Shown here piece by piece: positions 8,397 through 16,198 of a stretch of 39,194 nt of DNA (position 1 is the stretch's first letter; each line of letters begins with the position of its first letter). The stretch is from Beijerinckiaceae bacterium (GTDB lineage Bacteria > Pseudomonadota > Alphaproteobacteria > Rhizobiales > Beijerinckiaceae), in contig SCSF01000119.1 of NCBI GenBank assembly GCA_004298435.1, forward strand, positions 1 to 39,194, written 5' to 3'. A program made the translations under genes and the position numbers. A model generated the notes under the pieces. That model made no database searches. It was not told the DNA's origin and saw only the letters and a list, made by a program, of their open reading frames with translations.

Positions 8397-8651
8397 ATGC
8401 CAATGGCCGAAGACTCAGAGAATCGGTCACGCGACCGAAGTATCGACGGCGACGTTTTCCTCGTCCTCGTTAACGAGGAGGGGCAACATTCGGTTTGGCC
8501 GGCGGGCATAGCCGTCCCGGATGGCTGGTCGCGAGTAGGCCCAATCGGTTCGAAAACCGAATGCGTCGCCTTTATTGATTCGAATTGGACCGATATGCGC
8601 CCCAAAAGCCTGCGCCGGGCTATGACGGGCAGGGTGGAATCGCGCGGCTGA
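8397..8651 (+). CDS. MbtH-like protein
   Basis: Small chaperone-like partner that binds and activates NRPS adenylation domains. The family signature is clear: VLVNEEGQHSVWPAG, then VPDGW, SKTEC, and the C-terminal NWTDMRPKSLR, including the conserved S-x-W-P pair and the late Trp. The protein is 84 residues from ATG 8397; ATG 8364 (95 residues) and ATG 8403 (82 residues) are in the same frame and no start has a strong ribosome-binding site. The stop is at 8649-8651. It is transcribed away from the A-PCP-TE gene, so the two probably share a regulatory region, and this NRPS is its evident client. Divergent rather than co-operonic placement is somewhat unusual. Confidence 0.9.
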   Translation: MPMAEDSENRSRDRSIDGDVFLVLVNEEGQHSVWPAGIAVPDGWSRVGPIGSKTECVAFIDSNWTDMRPKSLRRAMTGRVESRG

Positions 8652-8880
8652 ACCCTGAAATTTTCACGATCGTCGCAGCAAGCGCCGGCAGATTCTGGCG
8701 TTGCGATCACATTTTTGTGCGTAGGTCAGGGTTTCGACACTTTATCGGGTTTCTCGCGTCGCAAAAAACGAGCAGTTTTGAAAATTAAAGCTATATCAGG
8801 GTGCCCGGCTGAAAAGCCAAGCAATAGCCGCATTTGCAGCCCATGGCTGGCGGCACGGTTTATCTGAGGAGAAGAACGGT

Positions 8881-9306
8881 ATGACGGGATCTTTCAAATT
8901 CGTAGCGGTCGCGGCGAGCATGGCGCTTGCCACGGCGGCGTTCACGCTGCCGGCGTCGGCCCATGAGCATCACCATCACTGGCATCATCACCACCACCAC
9001 TGGCATCACCACCACCATCATCACTACCACTCGGCCGAGCGTCCGCTGACGGTTCGCGGCCATCATGTGGCGGTTGTCAGGCCTGATCCTTTCCATGGCC
9101 CGGCTGCAATCATCACTGGCCCGAACGATGTTGCCGCGACGATCGTCGGCCTGCCGTTCCATGCTCTGAACACGGTGTTTCCTGCCTATGGAAACAGCCC
9201 GCTCGTGCTGATCGGCGCCCCGATCCACGCAGCCGGCGAGATCGCAGCATTTCCCTTCTACGTCGTGGGCAGCGCCTTCGGCGCCCCGCCGGTTTATGTG
9301 TACTGA
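8881..9306 (+). CDS. exported polyhistidine protein, putative metal binding
   Basis: A 141-residue protein that I cannot assign to a named family. A clear signal peptide (1-27, ending PASA) should be cleaved just before His28, so the mature protein would begin with histidine. Residues 28-50 contain 19 histidines interrupted only by one Glu, two Trp and one Tyr. The remainder is moderately hydrophobic and Pro/Gly/Ala-rich (LIGAPIHAAGEIAAFPFYVV). A strong AGGAGA site precedes the ATG and a clear terminator follows, so it is probably a single-gene unit. Binding of Ni, Zn, Cu or Co in the periplasm is inferred from composition only. Confidence 0.75.
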   Translation: MTGSFKFVAVAASMALATAAFTLPASAHEHHHHWHHHHHHWHHHHHHHYHSAERPLTVRGHHVAVVRPDPFHGPAAIITGPNDVAATIVGLPFHALNTVFPAYGNSPLVLIGAPIHAAGEIAAFPFYVVGSAFGAPPVYVY

Positions 9307-9372
9307 TCCAGTCGCAGGTTTGTGTTGGCGCGCCGGGCAGGCAGCCAGTTAACCTCATAGAAGACCATTTCG

Positions 9373-9407
9373 CTCCGGGGCGGCTGCCATGCCGCCCCGG
9401 AGTTTTT
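9373..9407 (+). terminator. rho-independent terminator of the polyhistidine gene
   Basis: Perfect 12-bp stem CTCCGGGGCGGC / GCCGCCCCGGAG (9373-9384, 9391-9402) with a 6-base loop, followed directly by TTTTT. It sits 66 bp after the stop codon in the same direction. Confidence 0.9.
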
Positions 9408-9530
9408 GATTCCGGGGCTGGGAGTCGGGAGGGCTCTTTAACCAGAGACGGCGTAAACGGCAGACTTGAATCGCGAGACCCTGCTATTGCCACGGTGATC
9501 TTGCGCTATAGCTGTGATGTGGCCTCTGTC

Positions 9531-9559
9531 GCGTTTTCAAGCGAAGTGGTTTCCGGCTC
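9531..9559 (-). repeat. dispersed intergenic repeat, copy 1
   Basis: About 29 bases beginning GCGTTTTCAAGCGAAG, read here on the plus strand. It matches the reverse complement of the copy at 13636-13665 at 26 of 29 positions. It ends 15 bases before the start codon of the next gene. Confidence 0.7.
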
Positions 9560-9574
9560 CGGAGAGCATCACAC

Positions 9575-11389
9575 ATGGAGCAGCGCGATCTTCACTCTTC
9601 TCTCATAGCCGCTGCCATGCAAAGGCCAGGGCACAGCGCGGCGCTCCTGTGCAGCGTTATATTCGTCATAGGTGTTGGTGCTCTGGCGCTTGGCCAGGGG
9701 ACTACTCAAGGCATCGCGCAAAACAGTGCCTGTCCGGGCGGAAATGCCGGAATAACGCTGCCGCCGGGGTTCTGCGCGACGATCTTCGCCGACAACATCG
9801 GCCATGCGCGGCATCTCACCGTCGCGCCGGATGGGGTCGTCTATGTGAACACATGGAGCGGCCGCTATTATCACAATGGCCCCGTGCCCAAAGGCGGCTT
9901 TCTCGTTGCCCTGAAAGATAGCAAGGGCATGGGCCATGCCGACATTGTCGAACGTTTCGGCCAAACCGCCGCGCAAGGGGCCGCCGGAGGCGTCGGCATC
10001 GCCTTTTACAAGGGCGGAATTTACGCGGAGGAAAAAGACCGCATCCTTCGTTATAGCCTGTCCCCCGGATCGCTGATCCCGAAGGGCCAGCCGGAAGTGA
10101 TCGTCTCAGGCCTGCCGTTGACCGGCGACCACCCGATGCATCCGTTTGTGATCGACAAGGCGGGCAATCTCTATGTCGATCTCGGCTCGGCGACCAATTC
10201 CTGCCAGGTCAAGAATCGCATGCTCGAATCTCCTGGCGAGAAGCCTTGCAAGGAACTCGAAACGCGCGGCGGTATCTGGCGCTACGATGCAAACAAGACG
10301 GGGCAGCATTTCTCCCCGGCGGAGCGTTTCGTTACCGGCCTGCGCAACGGCGAAGGGCTTTCCTTCGATGCCGCAGGCAATCTCTACGACACGCAACACG
10401 GGCGCGATCAGCTCTATGAGAACTGGCCGCATCTCTATACCCCGCAGCAGGGGCATAACCTGCCGGCCGAAGAACTGGTGCGGCTGACGAAGGGAGCCAA
10501 CTTCGGCTGGCCCGAATGCTATTTCGACGGCTTTCAGAAGAAGCTGGTGCTCGCGCCAGAATATGGCGGCGACGGCGGCAAGAAGGTCGGCATCTGCGCA
10601 AGAATGCAGGGTCCTGTCGCGTTCTTTCCGGCGCATTGGGCGCCGAACGATATGCTGATCTACACCGGAACGGCATTTCCCAAACTTTATCAGGGCGGCG
10701 CTTTCATCGCCTTTCATGGATCCTGGAACCGCGCGCCCGCGCCGCAGGGCGGCTATAACGTCGTTTTCCAGCCTTTGGCGAACGGAAAATCATCGGGCAA
10801 ATTCATCGTCTTCGCAGATGGTTTTGCGGGCGCGGTCAAAGAACCGGGCAGGGCGGCATTCCGCCCTTCAGGGCTCGCCATGGGACCCGATGGCGCGCTT
10901 TATATCGGCGACGATGTGCATGGCCGCATATGGCGCGTGACCTATCGAGGCGGGCCAAAACCTTCGAGCCTCGTCCCGGCGCAACAATCGAAAAATACGG
11001 CAGGCTCATCCGCGCTGGTGCCGCCGCCAGAGGGCATCCACGCCAATGCCGGCAGGCAAGAGGCCACGTCGCTTCCCGTGCCAAAAGGCATGACGCGCGA
11101 CGACGTGACTGAAGGCGACAGAATCTTCCACGGTGCGGACGGCGGCACTTGCAGCGGTTGTCATGGCTCGGATGCCAAGGGGACGTCGGTTGGCCCGGAC
11201 CTGACCGATAGCAAATGGATCTGGGGGGACGGCAGCCTCGCTTCTATCACCGGTATCATTTCAAGAGGTGTGCCGAAGCCGAAGAACTATACTGGTGTTA
11301 TGCCGCCAAAAGGCGGAGCGCCATTGTCAGAAAAACAGGTGGCGGATGTTGCTGCCTATGTCTGGTCGATCAGCCATCGAAAGCCGTGA
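9575..11389 (+). CDS. glucose/sorbosone dehydrogenase-like beta-propeller fused to cytochrome c
   Basis: A 604-residue exported redox enzyme. An N-terminal hydrophobic segment (about 23-42) serves as signal or anchor. Residues 60-460 form a beta-propeller of the soluble quinoprotein glucose / sorbosone dehydrogenase type, seen in repeats such as HLTVAPDGVVYV, GLSFDAAGNLYDTQHG, TKGANFGWPE and GLAMGPDGALYIGDD. After a Pro/Ser-rich linker, a C-terminal cytochrome c domain carries the haem motif CSGCH (526-530), and MPPKGGAPL offers a Met ligand. It probably oxidises a sugar or other carbonyl/alcohol in the periplasm with PQQ and passes electrons to its own haem. The substrate is unknown. No pqq genes are in the window. 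The first ATG is used, but ATG at codon 15 is also possible. Confidence 0.82.
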   Translation: MEQRDLHSSLIAAAMQRPGHSAALLCSVIFVIGVGALALGQGTTQGIAQNSACPGGNAGITLPPGFCATIFADNIGHARHLTVAPDGVVYVNTWSGRYYHNGPVPKGGFLVALKDSKGMGHADIVERFGQTAAQGAAGGVGIAFYKGGIYAEEKDRILRYSLSPGSLIPKGQPEVIVSGLPLTGDHPMHPFVIDKAGNLYVDLGSATNSCQVKNRMLESPGEKPCKELETRGGIWRYDANKTGQHFSPAERFVTGLRNGEGLSFDAAGNLYDTQHGRDQLYENWPHLYTPQQGHNLPAEELVRLTKGANFGWPECYFDGFQKKLVLAPEYGGDGGKKVGICARMQGPVAFFPAHWAPNDMLIYTGTAFPKLYQGGAFIAFHGSWNRAPAPQGGYNVVFQPLANGKSSGKFIVFADGFAGAVKEPGRAAFRPSGLAMGPDGALYIGDDVHGRIWRVTYRGGPKPSSLVPAQQSKNTAGSSALVPPPEGIHANAGRQEATSLPVPKGMTRDDVTEGDRIFHGADGGTCSGCHGSDAKGTSVGPDLTDSKWIWGDGSLASITGIISRGVPKPKNYTGVMPPKGGAPLSEKQVADVAAYVWSISHRKP

Positions 11390-11428
11390 TCGTTTTGAAG
11401 AGCACAAACGCATCCGCCACCGCAGATA

Positions 11429-11677
11429 TCAGATCACTCGTTTGACCGCGCCGATCACGAACAGGAAAATCACCGCGCCGATGACCGCATCGACGACCGA
11501 TGACACGAAATGCGTGCCGACGTGAAATCCAACGAGCGGCAAAAGCCAGCCGGCGATGAAGGCGCCGACGATACCGATCACGATGTCACCGATAAGGCCG
11601 AAGCCAGTGCCCTGAACGATAAGGCCGGCGATCCATCCAGCGAGACCGCCGATAATAAGCCAGACGATAAAATGCAT
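11429..11677 (-). CDS. GlsB/YeaQ/YmgE family small membrane protein
   Basis: An 82-residue, very hydrophobic protein with three membrane segments and the Gly-rich pattern of the family formerly called transglycosylase-associated protein (GGLAGWIAG, GIVGAFIAGWLLP, VDAVIGAVIFLFVIG). Members are often stress-induced; the biochemical role is not established. A strong GGAGG ribosome-binding site lies 7 bases before the ATG at 11677. It stands alone on the minus strand, tail to tail with the dehydrogenase gene. Confidence 0.88.
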   Translation of the reverse strand: MHFIVWLIIGGLAGWIAGLIVQGTGFGLIGDIVIGIVGAFIAGWLLPLVGFHVGTHFVSSVVDAVIGAVIFLFVIGAVKRVI

Positions 11678-11875
11678 GTGACTACCTCCGGTGAGTCCTA
11701 CAATTTCAAGCTATGTCGGATCGGTGCGCCTCGATAGATTCGCCCGATGCTGTGCGCAGAAATATTTTACAAGGCGCAGATGGCGGATCGTTGCAAACGT
11801 GATCTCATCATCAAGTACAAATAAAGTTGTCTGAAAGTGATGGTATGCCATGGGCCGCTCTTGCAGCTTCCGGCA

Positions 11876-12607
11876 TCAGAGTTTCTTGACGAAACCCACG
11901 ACGGTATTGCTGACGAATGTGAACGGCTTCAGCAATGTGCTTGCCGGCGGCAGCTTTGTCGGCAAATGCGTAGGCAGATGCGCCGGAAACTTGAAGTTCG
12001 TCAGTAGGGCAAACCCGTTTGGATGTTCGGGTTGCGAGGCCTTGTCCGGCCGCTCGGCCTTCTGAGGCTCGTTGAAGAGCCCCGGTCTCGCTGCGCCATT
12101 TGCGCCATTGCCCGCGCTCGCGACGTTCGATGCCGGGAAACGATGCTGGATCGCCACGCCACCGGCCCTTGCCGGGCGGAACGAGCAGTTGAGATCGTCA
12201 GGGCACGCCAGCGGATCGCTGGACGGCCTTGATTTCTCCGCCTGCGCGATCTGCGGCAGAGGGCCGAGGCCAACCGCCTTTTTGTCGAACCCGGACGTAT
12301 AGGAAGCGGAGGTCAGCGGCTGATCGTGCTGCGTTGCTTGCGCCGTTTTTCCGTCGGGCTCTTCAAGCCCTCCGGCCCAGCGCGAACTCCCCCAGCGCGC
12401 ATCCTGTCGCTGCGAGGCGACGTGTCTGAAGCTGAGTTGGCTATGATCCTTGACCGACAGGGACTCACCCGGTGCATGGAGGACCAGCAGGCCGGAGACA
12501 AAGAGGCTCGCTGCGGCAAGGCCGCCCAATCCCCAAATGGCAAGCTTATGGCGCTGTAAACCCGCAGCCTTCCTGGCGAGGCGGTTCTTCTGGAAAAGCG
12601 CTTGCAT
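11876..12607 (-). CDS. hypothetical membrane-anchored protein
   Basis: Not recognised. From ATG 12607 it is 243 residues; a TTG 42 bases upstream (12649) would give 257. A basic N-terminus is followed by one transmembrane segment (LAIWGLGGLAAASLFVSGLL), then a long, low-complexity, probably disordered stretch rich in Ala, Ser, Pro and Gln. It includes two cysteines close together (ACPDDLNC) and a C-terminal segment with repeated HLPTHLPTKLPP. The topology suggests an inner-membrane anchor with a periplasmic tail. Codon usage looks like its neighbours. Confidence 0.6.
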   Translation of the reverse strand: MQALFQKNRLARKAAGLQRHKLAIWGLGGLAAASLFVSGLLVLHAPGESLSVKDHSQLSFRHVASQRQDARWGSSRWAGGLEEPDGKTAQATQHDQPLTSASYTSGFDKKAVGLGPLPQIAQAEKSRPSSDPLACPDDLNCSFRPARAGGVAIQHRFPASNVASAGNGANGAARPGLFNEPQKAERPDKASQPEHPNGFALLTNFKFPAHLPTHLPTKLPPASTLLKPFTFVSNTVVGFVKKL

Positions 12608-12756
12608 GACCCAACCCGCGAATAGCGTCCCGGACAAGCTCCATTCCAACGGCGCTTTGCGTCAACACCGGGGCAGGAGGCGTGCCATATTACGCCGCCT
12701 GTCGGATTTTCTTGCGGCGCACCTCTTTTGCAACAGGTCTCTACAGAGTTGGCAAG

Positions 12757-13452
12757 TCACCCGGCCGGCTTGAAGGCGGAGATGCCGCCATGGGCGGCAG
12801 ACCACGCGGCGGGCGCATGCAGGAAACGCTCAACTTCGTCGAGCGTAGAGGCGGGAAAGTGCCCGATTTCCTTGGCGACTTCGAGAGCATCCCACCATGT
12901 GACGAGGTAGTGCAGCGAAACGGACATATCCTTCATAACGACCCGCGCCTCGGGGAAAATATCGTAAAAGAAAAACACGAAGGCGTGATCGCAGCGTTGC
13001 CCGGCTGTGCGCAGCGCATCGCAGAAATTGACCTTGCTGCGCCCGTCGGTCGCCAGATCCTCAACGAGAAGCGCCCTGGCCTGCTCGACGATGGTGCCTT
13101 CGATCTGGGCGTTACGGCCGAAACCCTTCGGCTTTTTGCGGATATATTGCATCGGCAGCATCATCCGGTCGGCGAGCCATGCGGCGAAGGGGATGCCGGC
13201 GGTTTCGCCCCCGGCGATAACGTCCAGACTTTCATAGCCGATCTCGGTGAAGATCGTTTGCGCCGCCAGATCGATCAACTCCCGGCGCAGCCGCGGATAT
13301 GCGATGATTTTGCGCATATCGGTGTACACTGGGCTCGCCCAGCCCGAGGTAAAGATGAACGGCGTCGCGGCGTTGAATGAAATCGCCTCGATTTCGAACA
13401 GCATGCGTGCCGTTCTGCGGGCAATAAGGCGTTTTTCCTGAGCGTCGGACAT
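12757..13452 (-). CDS. pyrE: orotate phosphoribosyltransferase
   Basis: Fifth step of UMP synthesis: orotate plus PRPP to orotidine 5'-phosphate. The PRPP-binding loop is LLVEDLATDGRSK, and SGWASPVYTDMR and the basic IRKKPKGFG loop are typical of the family. I place the start at ATG 13452 (MSDAQEKRL), giving 231 residues, as in related alphaproteobacterial proteins. The open frame continues upstream to ATG 13533 (258 residues), but the added stretch does not resemble the family. It is a lone gene, divergent from the hydroxylase-family gene. The window also holds pyrB and a pyrC-like gene about 18 kb away. Confidence 0.92.
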   Translation of the reverse strand: MSDAQEKRLIARRTARMLFEIEAISFNAATPFIFTSGWASPVYTDMRKIIAYPRLRRELIDLAAQTIFTEIGYESLDVIAGGETAGIPFAAWLADRMMLPMQYIRKKPKGFGRNAQIEGTIVEQARALLVEDLATDGRSKVNFCDALRTAGQRCDHAFVFFFYDIFPEARVVMKDMSVSLHYLVTWWDALEVAKEIGHFPASTLDEVERFLHAPAAWSAAHGGISAFKPAG

Positions 13453-13543
13453 GAGTGGTTTCCGGATGAGGTAGGGCAAAGCTTCCTCGCGTGTTGCTGC
13501 CCTCCCGTCAACCTCGTTGATCAATTGCCGCATGGGCTTGCCA

Positions 13544-13559
13544 CCCGAGCCGGCTCGGG
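13544..13559. repeat. 16-bp perfect palindrome upstream of pyrE
   Basis: CCCGAGCCGGCTCGGG reads the same on both strands. It lies about 90 bp upstream of the preferred pyrE start and could be a leader hairpin, an operator, or chance in GC-rich DNA. Confidence 0.4.
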
Positions 13560-13635
13560 CCTAGAACCCTTTTTGTTCCGGAGGAATCGGAACCGGGCTT
13601 GTTTATTATTTGTTTTAGCGCGTTTTCTCGGGCGT

Positions 13636-13665
13636 GAACCGGAAGCCGCTTCGCTTGAAAACGCT
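13636..13665 (+). repeat. dispersed intergenic repeat, copy 2
   Basis: Thirty bases beginning GAACCGGAAGCCGCTTCGCT in the gap between pyrE and the hydroxylase-family gene. It is the best-preserved reference copy; near-identical sequence is at 23841-23871 and, inverted, at 9531-9559. Confidence 0.7.
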
Positions 13666-13704
13666 CCGAACGGCGAATTTTGCGAAAGATGTTGAGGACT
13701 CGGC

Positions 13705-14493
13705 ATGGGTTGGGGTGGACTTGCAGCAAATGGGCAATTGCCGGTGTGGTTGCCGCTGTCGGTGTTGACCTGGGCCGTGATGATGGCCGTGTATCATGGC
13801 ATCGGCTTTGGGTTCGAACTCTGCGATCGCAACCACTGGCTTCAGAATTCCAAGGTGCGCAGGCTCGACAGGCTGTCCTATGCCGCGATGCTCCCCAAGG
13901 TGCTGACCAATCAGGTCTTCGTCCTTTTGCCCTGCATGGTCTTTCTGCAATGGACGGGGCTCGCCTTCACAGGCGTCACGCATCTGTCGCCCTTGCGTTT
14001 CATTGTCAGTCTCATTGTGATGGGGATAGGGCACGATGTCGTTCAGTATGTCGCGCACCGTGGCATTCTGCATCGGCCCAAACTGATGAAGCTGCTCGGC
14101 CATGCGCTGCATCATTCGACGGGTGCGAGCCGCAGCATCAGCGCCTGTTACATGAGCTCGCCCGATTTCTTTCTTGAAATCGCCTTGCCTTATCTTGTGC
14201 CGCTCGTTCTTGTCGGGGGCGGCGGTAGCGACATCCTCTTTCAATTCGTCGTCGCCGGCCTCGGCGCGTTCGGTGGCCTTTACGAACATTCAGGCTATGA
14301 TTTTGCAGCGCCGCTGCGGCAGTCACGGCTTTTCAAAGCCGTGCCGCTTCTTGGAACGCTGATCGAAGGGCTTGTGACGAGCCGCGCCCACGCCGAACAT
14401 CATCGCCGTTTCAATGTGAGCTTCAGCGACGGCTTCGGCAGCCCCGGCATCTGCGATACGGTCTTTGGCACCCGCTGGGACAAGGCGCGGTAG
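13705..14493 (+). CDS. fatty acid hydroxylase / sterol desaturase family membrane protein
   Basis: A 262-residue integral membrane di-iron oxygenase of the fatty acid hydroxylase superfamily. The eight-histidine motif set is visible: HDVVQYVAHR followed by LHRP, then LGHALHHS, then YEHSGYD, and the C-terminal HAEHHRRFNVSFSDGFG. Hydrophobic segments lie around 15-35, 70-90 and 160-195. Such enzymes hydroxylate or desaturate lipids, carotenoids or sterols; the substrate cannot be told. The ATG at 13705 begins MGWGGLAANG. It is a lone gene followed by a REP-like pair. Confidence 0.85.
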   Translation: MGWGGLAANGQLPVWLPLSVLTWAVMMAVYHGIGFGFELCDRNHWLQNSKVRRLDRLSYAAMLPKVLTNQVFVLLPCMVFLQWTGLAFTGVTHLSPLRFIVSLIVMGIGHDVVQYVAHRGILHRPKLMKLLGHALHHSTGASRSISACYMSSPDFFLEIALPYLVPLVLVGGGGSDILFQFVVAGLGAFGGLYEHSGYDFAAPLRQSRLFKAVPLLGTLIEGLVTSRAHAEHHRRFNVSFSDGFGSPGICDTVFGTRWDKAR

Positions 14494-14524
14494 AGCGCGA
14501 TTACTCAATCCAGCACCGACCTTT

Positions 14525-14608
14525 CGTCATGGCCGGGCTTGACCCGGCCATCCAGACTCTTTGCTTGACGATTGTGCCTGGATGCGCGGATCAAGTCCGC
14601 GCATGACG
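14525..14608. repeat. REP-like paired palindrome, diverged copy
   Basis: Two palindromic units face each other: 14525-14554 contains TGGCCGGG-CTTGA-CCCGGCCA and 14578-14608 contains TGCGCGGA-TCAAG-TCCGCGCA. Both are flanked by the same outer bases, CGTCA on one side and TCCAG or CTGGA on the inside. The element is related to the perfect pair at 17796-17930 and lies between two genes. Confidence 0.75.
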
Positions 14609-14653
14609 CGCTGGCTGATCGCCGAAATGTCGCCTTGCTCCTCGCAATGACGC

Positions 14654-14983
14654 TCAGCGATTCACATTCGGATTTTCGAGACTCTGCACCACCTCGAAGC
14701 CTTCGAATTGTGGGTGCTCCAGAGTCAGTGGCTTGCGTTCGCCGGCGCCGGCATGGGCGGCACGGAAATGCTCCGATTTTGTCCAGGCGACAAACGCCTC
14801 CTGGCTGGCCCAGATCGTATGCGAGGCATAAAGCACATGATCCTCGCGCTCAGGTCCTCGCAGAAGATGAAACGTAACGAAGCCCGGCACCTCGTTCAAA
14901 CGCGAGTCGCGGTTGAGCCAGACGTCTTCAAAGGCCGCACATTCCTCTTTTTTGACTTTGAAACGATTCATCGCGATGTACAT
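14654..14983 (-). CDS. antibiotic biosynthesis monooxygenase-domain protein, IsdG/HmuQ-like
   Basis: A 109-residue ferredoxin-like alpha/beta-barrel protein. The start MYIAMNRFKV and the segment SHTIWASQEAFVAWTKSEHF fit the IsdG/HmuQ haem-degrading branch of the ABM family. The three residues that define that active site (Asn, Trp, His) can be placed at N6, W67 and H77, as in IsdG. If so, it opens haem to release iron in the cytoplasm. A general quinol monooxygenase of the same fold is the alternative. It is a single gene, with no haem transporter beside it. Confidence 0.68.
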   Translation of the reverse strand: MYIAMNRFKVKKEECAAFEDVWLNRDSRLNEVPGFVTFHLLRGPEREDHVLYASHTIWASQEAFVAWTKSEHFRAAHAGAGERKPLTLEHPQFEGFEVVQSLENPNVNR

Positions 14984-15038
14984 GGCGTGCCTTTCGACAA
15001 GATGTGAGGGAGCCTTGTGCCATCGTCATGCGCGGGCT

Positions 15039-15308
15039 TCAATAGGGTGCATAAACCACATAGGGCGGGACGTTGTAAAAGGGCGGTTGCTGCGGAACTG
15101 CATAAACCCGCACATGCACCGGTGCATAGGTGACAACAGGTACACCTACGACAGCGTCAGTGTAGGGCACGAATGGATAGCCATAAGGAATGGCATAGAC
15201 ATAGCTCCAGATCGGCTGATAACCGTCGTAATTCACCCAGGGGCCGGCAAAAGCAGGTGTGGCAAGGAACAACACGCCTGCCGCGGCCAAAAGCATTTTT
15301 CTCAACAT
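15039..15308 (-). CDS. small exported Tyr/Pro-rich protein
   Basis: An 89-residue product from ATG 15308, chosen because of a GGAG site 8 bases upstream and because it begins a textbook signal peptide (LLAAAGVLFLATPAFA, cleavage about residue 21). The longer open frame to 15686 has no such signal. The mature 68 residues are rich in Tyr, Pro and Val (PYGYPFVPYT, YNVPPYVVYAPY). No family or function is recognised; a secreted or periplasmic location is likely. Confidence 0.65.
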   Translation of the reverse strand: MLRKMLLAAAGVLFLATPAFAGPWVNYDGYQPIWSYVYAIPYGYPFVPYTDAVVGVPVVTYAPVHVRVYAVPQQPPFYNVPPYVVYAPY

Positions 15309-15420
15309 GGTGGCGGCTCCAAATATAAATTCTCGCGGATAATGTAATTGTCGGCCTGCACCACCGTCTCTGCAAGGGTACAGGCGGGGATTCTCTTGAA
15401 GCGTGGTTAGCATCGCCAGG

Positions 15421-16188
15421 CTAAGCTTCGAATCCTTCAAAGATAATCTGATCCGCAAACCGGGCCGCGAGGCTCTGTTCCTGTGGCGTGCGAACTGTCC
15501 AGACCATGACCGGCAAGCCCAATCCGGCGCGGCAGAGCAGGGGCGCTGCATGCGGCAGATCACTGAGGCGCCAGGACAGAAAATCCGGCCCGGTGGACGC
15601 GAAATCGCTAAGCGCTGCGAGAGCCTGGCGCGTGGTCTCATCGAGACTCGGCCAATCCCTGGCCGTGTAATGCGCTTGCGCGACAAGCCCGACCGGAAGG
15701 CTGACGTGTAGGCCGCGTAGCGTGCGCAAAACCTGCGGATCGAAGCTTTTCAATGCAAGCGGGCCGGAATAATGCGCGGCGAGTTCCACGACGCGCGTCG
15801 CGAGGCGCGCATCGCCATCGAAGCGGCTTTTTATTTCGATGATCAATGGCACGCGGCCGGCGATCTCCGCCAATAAACTGCTGAGCGTCGCGATGCGGCC
15901 AGCAGGGTTCCGCGATGCCTTGTAAACCAGTTGCGTGGCGTCCTGTGCGCTGAGCGCCGAAAGATTGCCTGCGATACCGACGAGACGCATCAGCGTCTCG
16001 TCGTGGATGACAAGCGCTTCTCCGTCCGCGCTCATCTGCACGTCGCATTCGATCGCATAATTGCGCGCGATCGCGCGCCGCGCCGCCGGGAGGCTGTTTT
16101 CGACACAGCCTCGCGCGGCATCGTGCAGACCACGATGCGCGATGGGCCGGGCAGTCAGCCAAAGCGGTGCGTTGACGGTCCAGCTCAA
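15421..16188 (-). CDS. glycerophosphodiester phosphodiesterase
   Basis: Hydrolyses glycerophosphodiesters to glycerol-3-phosphate and an alcohol (GDPD family, TIM barrel). The catalytic pattern is present: PIAHRG with the first His, VENS with its Glu, IECDVQMSADGEALVIHDETL with the metal-binding Glu/Asp and second His, and IEIK later. ATG codons upstream lie deep inside ridA, so the start is more likely a TTG: either 16188 (255 residues, 10 bp after the ridA stop) or 16209. It forms a probable two-gene unit with ridA. Confidence 0.85.
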   Translation of the reverse strand: MSWTVNAPLWLTARPIAHRGLHDAARGCVENSLPAARRAIARNYAIECDVQMSADGEALVIHDETLMRLVGIAGNLSALSAQDATQLVYKASRNPAGRIATLSSLLAEIAGRVPLIIEIKSRFDGDARLATRVVELAAHYSGPLALKSFDPQVLRTLRGLHVSLPVGLVAQAHYTARDWPSLDETTRQALAALSDFASTGPDFLSWRLSDLPHAAPLLCRAGLGLPVMVWTVRTPQEQSLAARFADQIIFEGFEA

Positions 16189-16198
16189 GGCTCTTGGC

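Noticed and set aside
15309-15686. Upstream extension of the Tyr/Pro-rich peptide gene
   Set aside because: The extension is basic and low in complexity, while an internal ATG at 15308 has a ribosome-binding site and begins a clear signal peptide.
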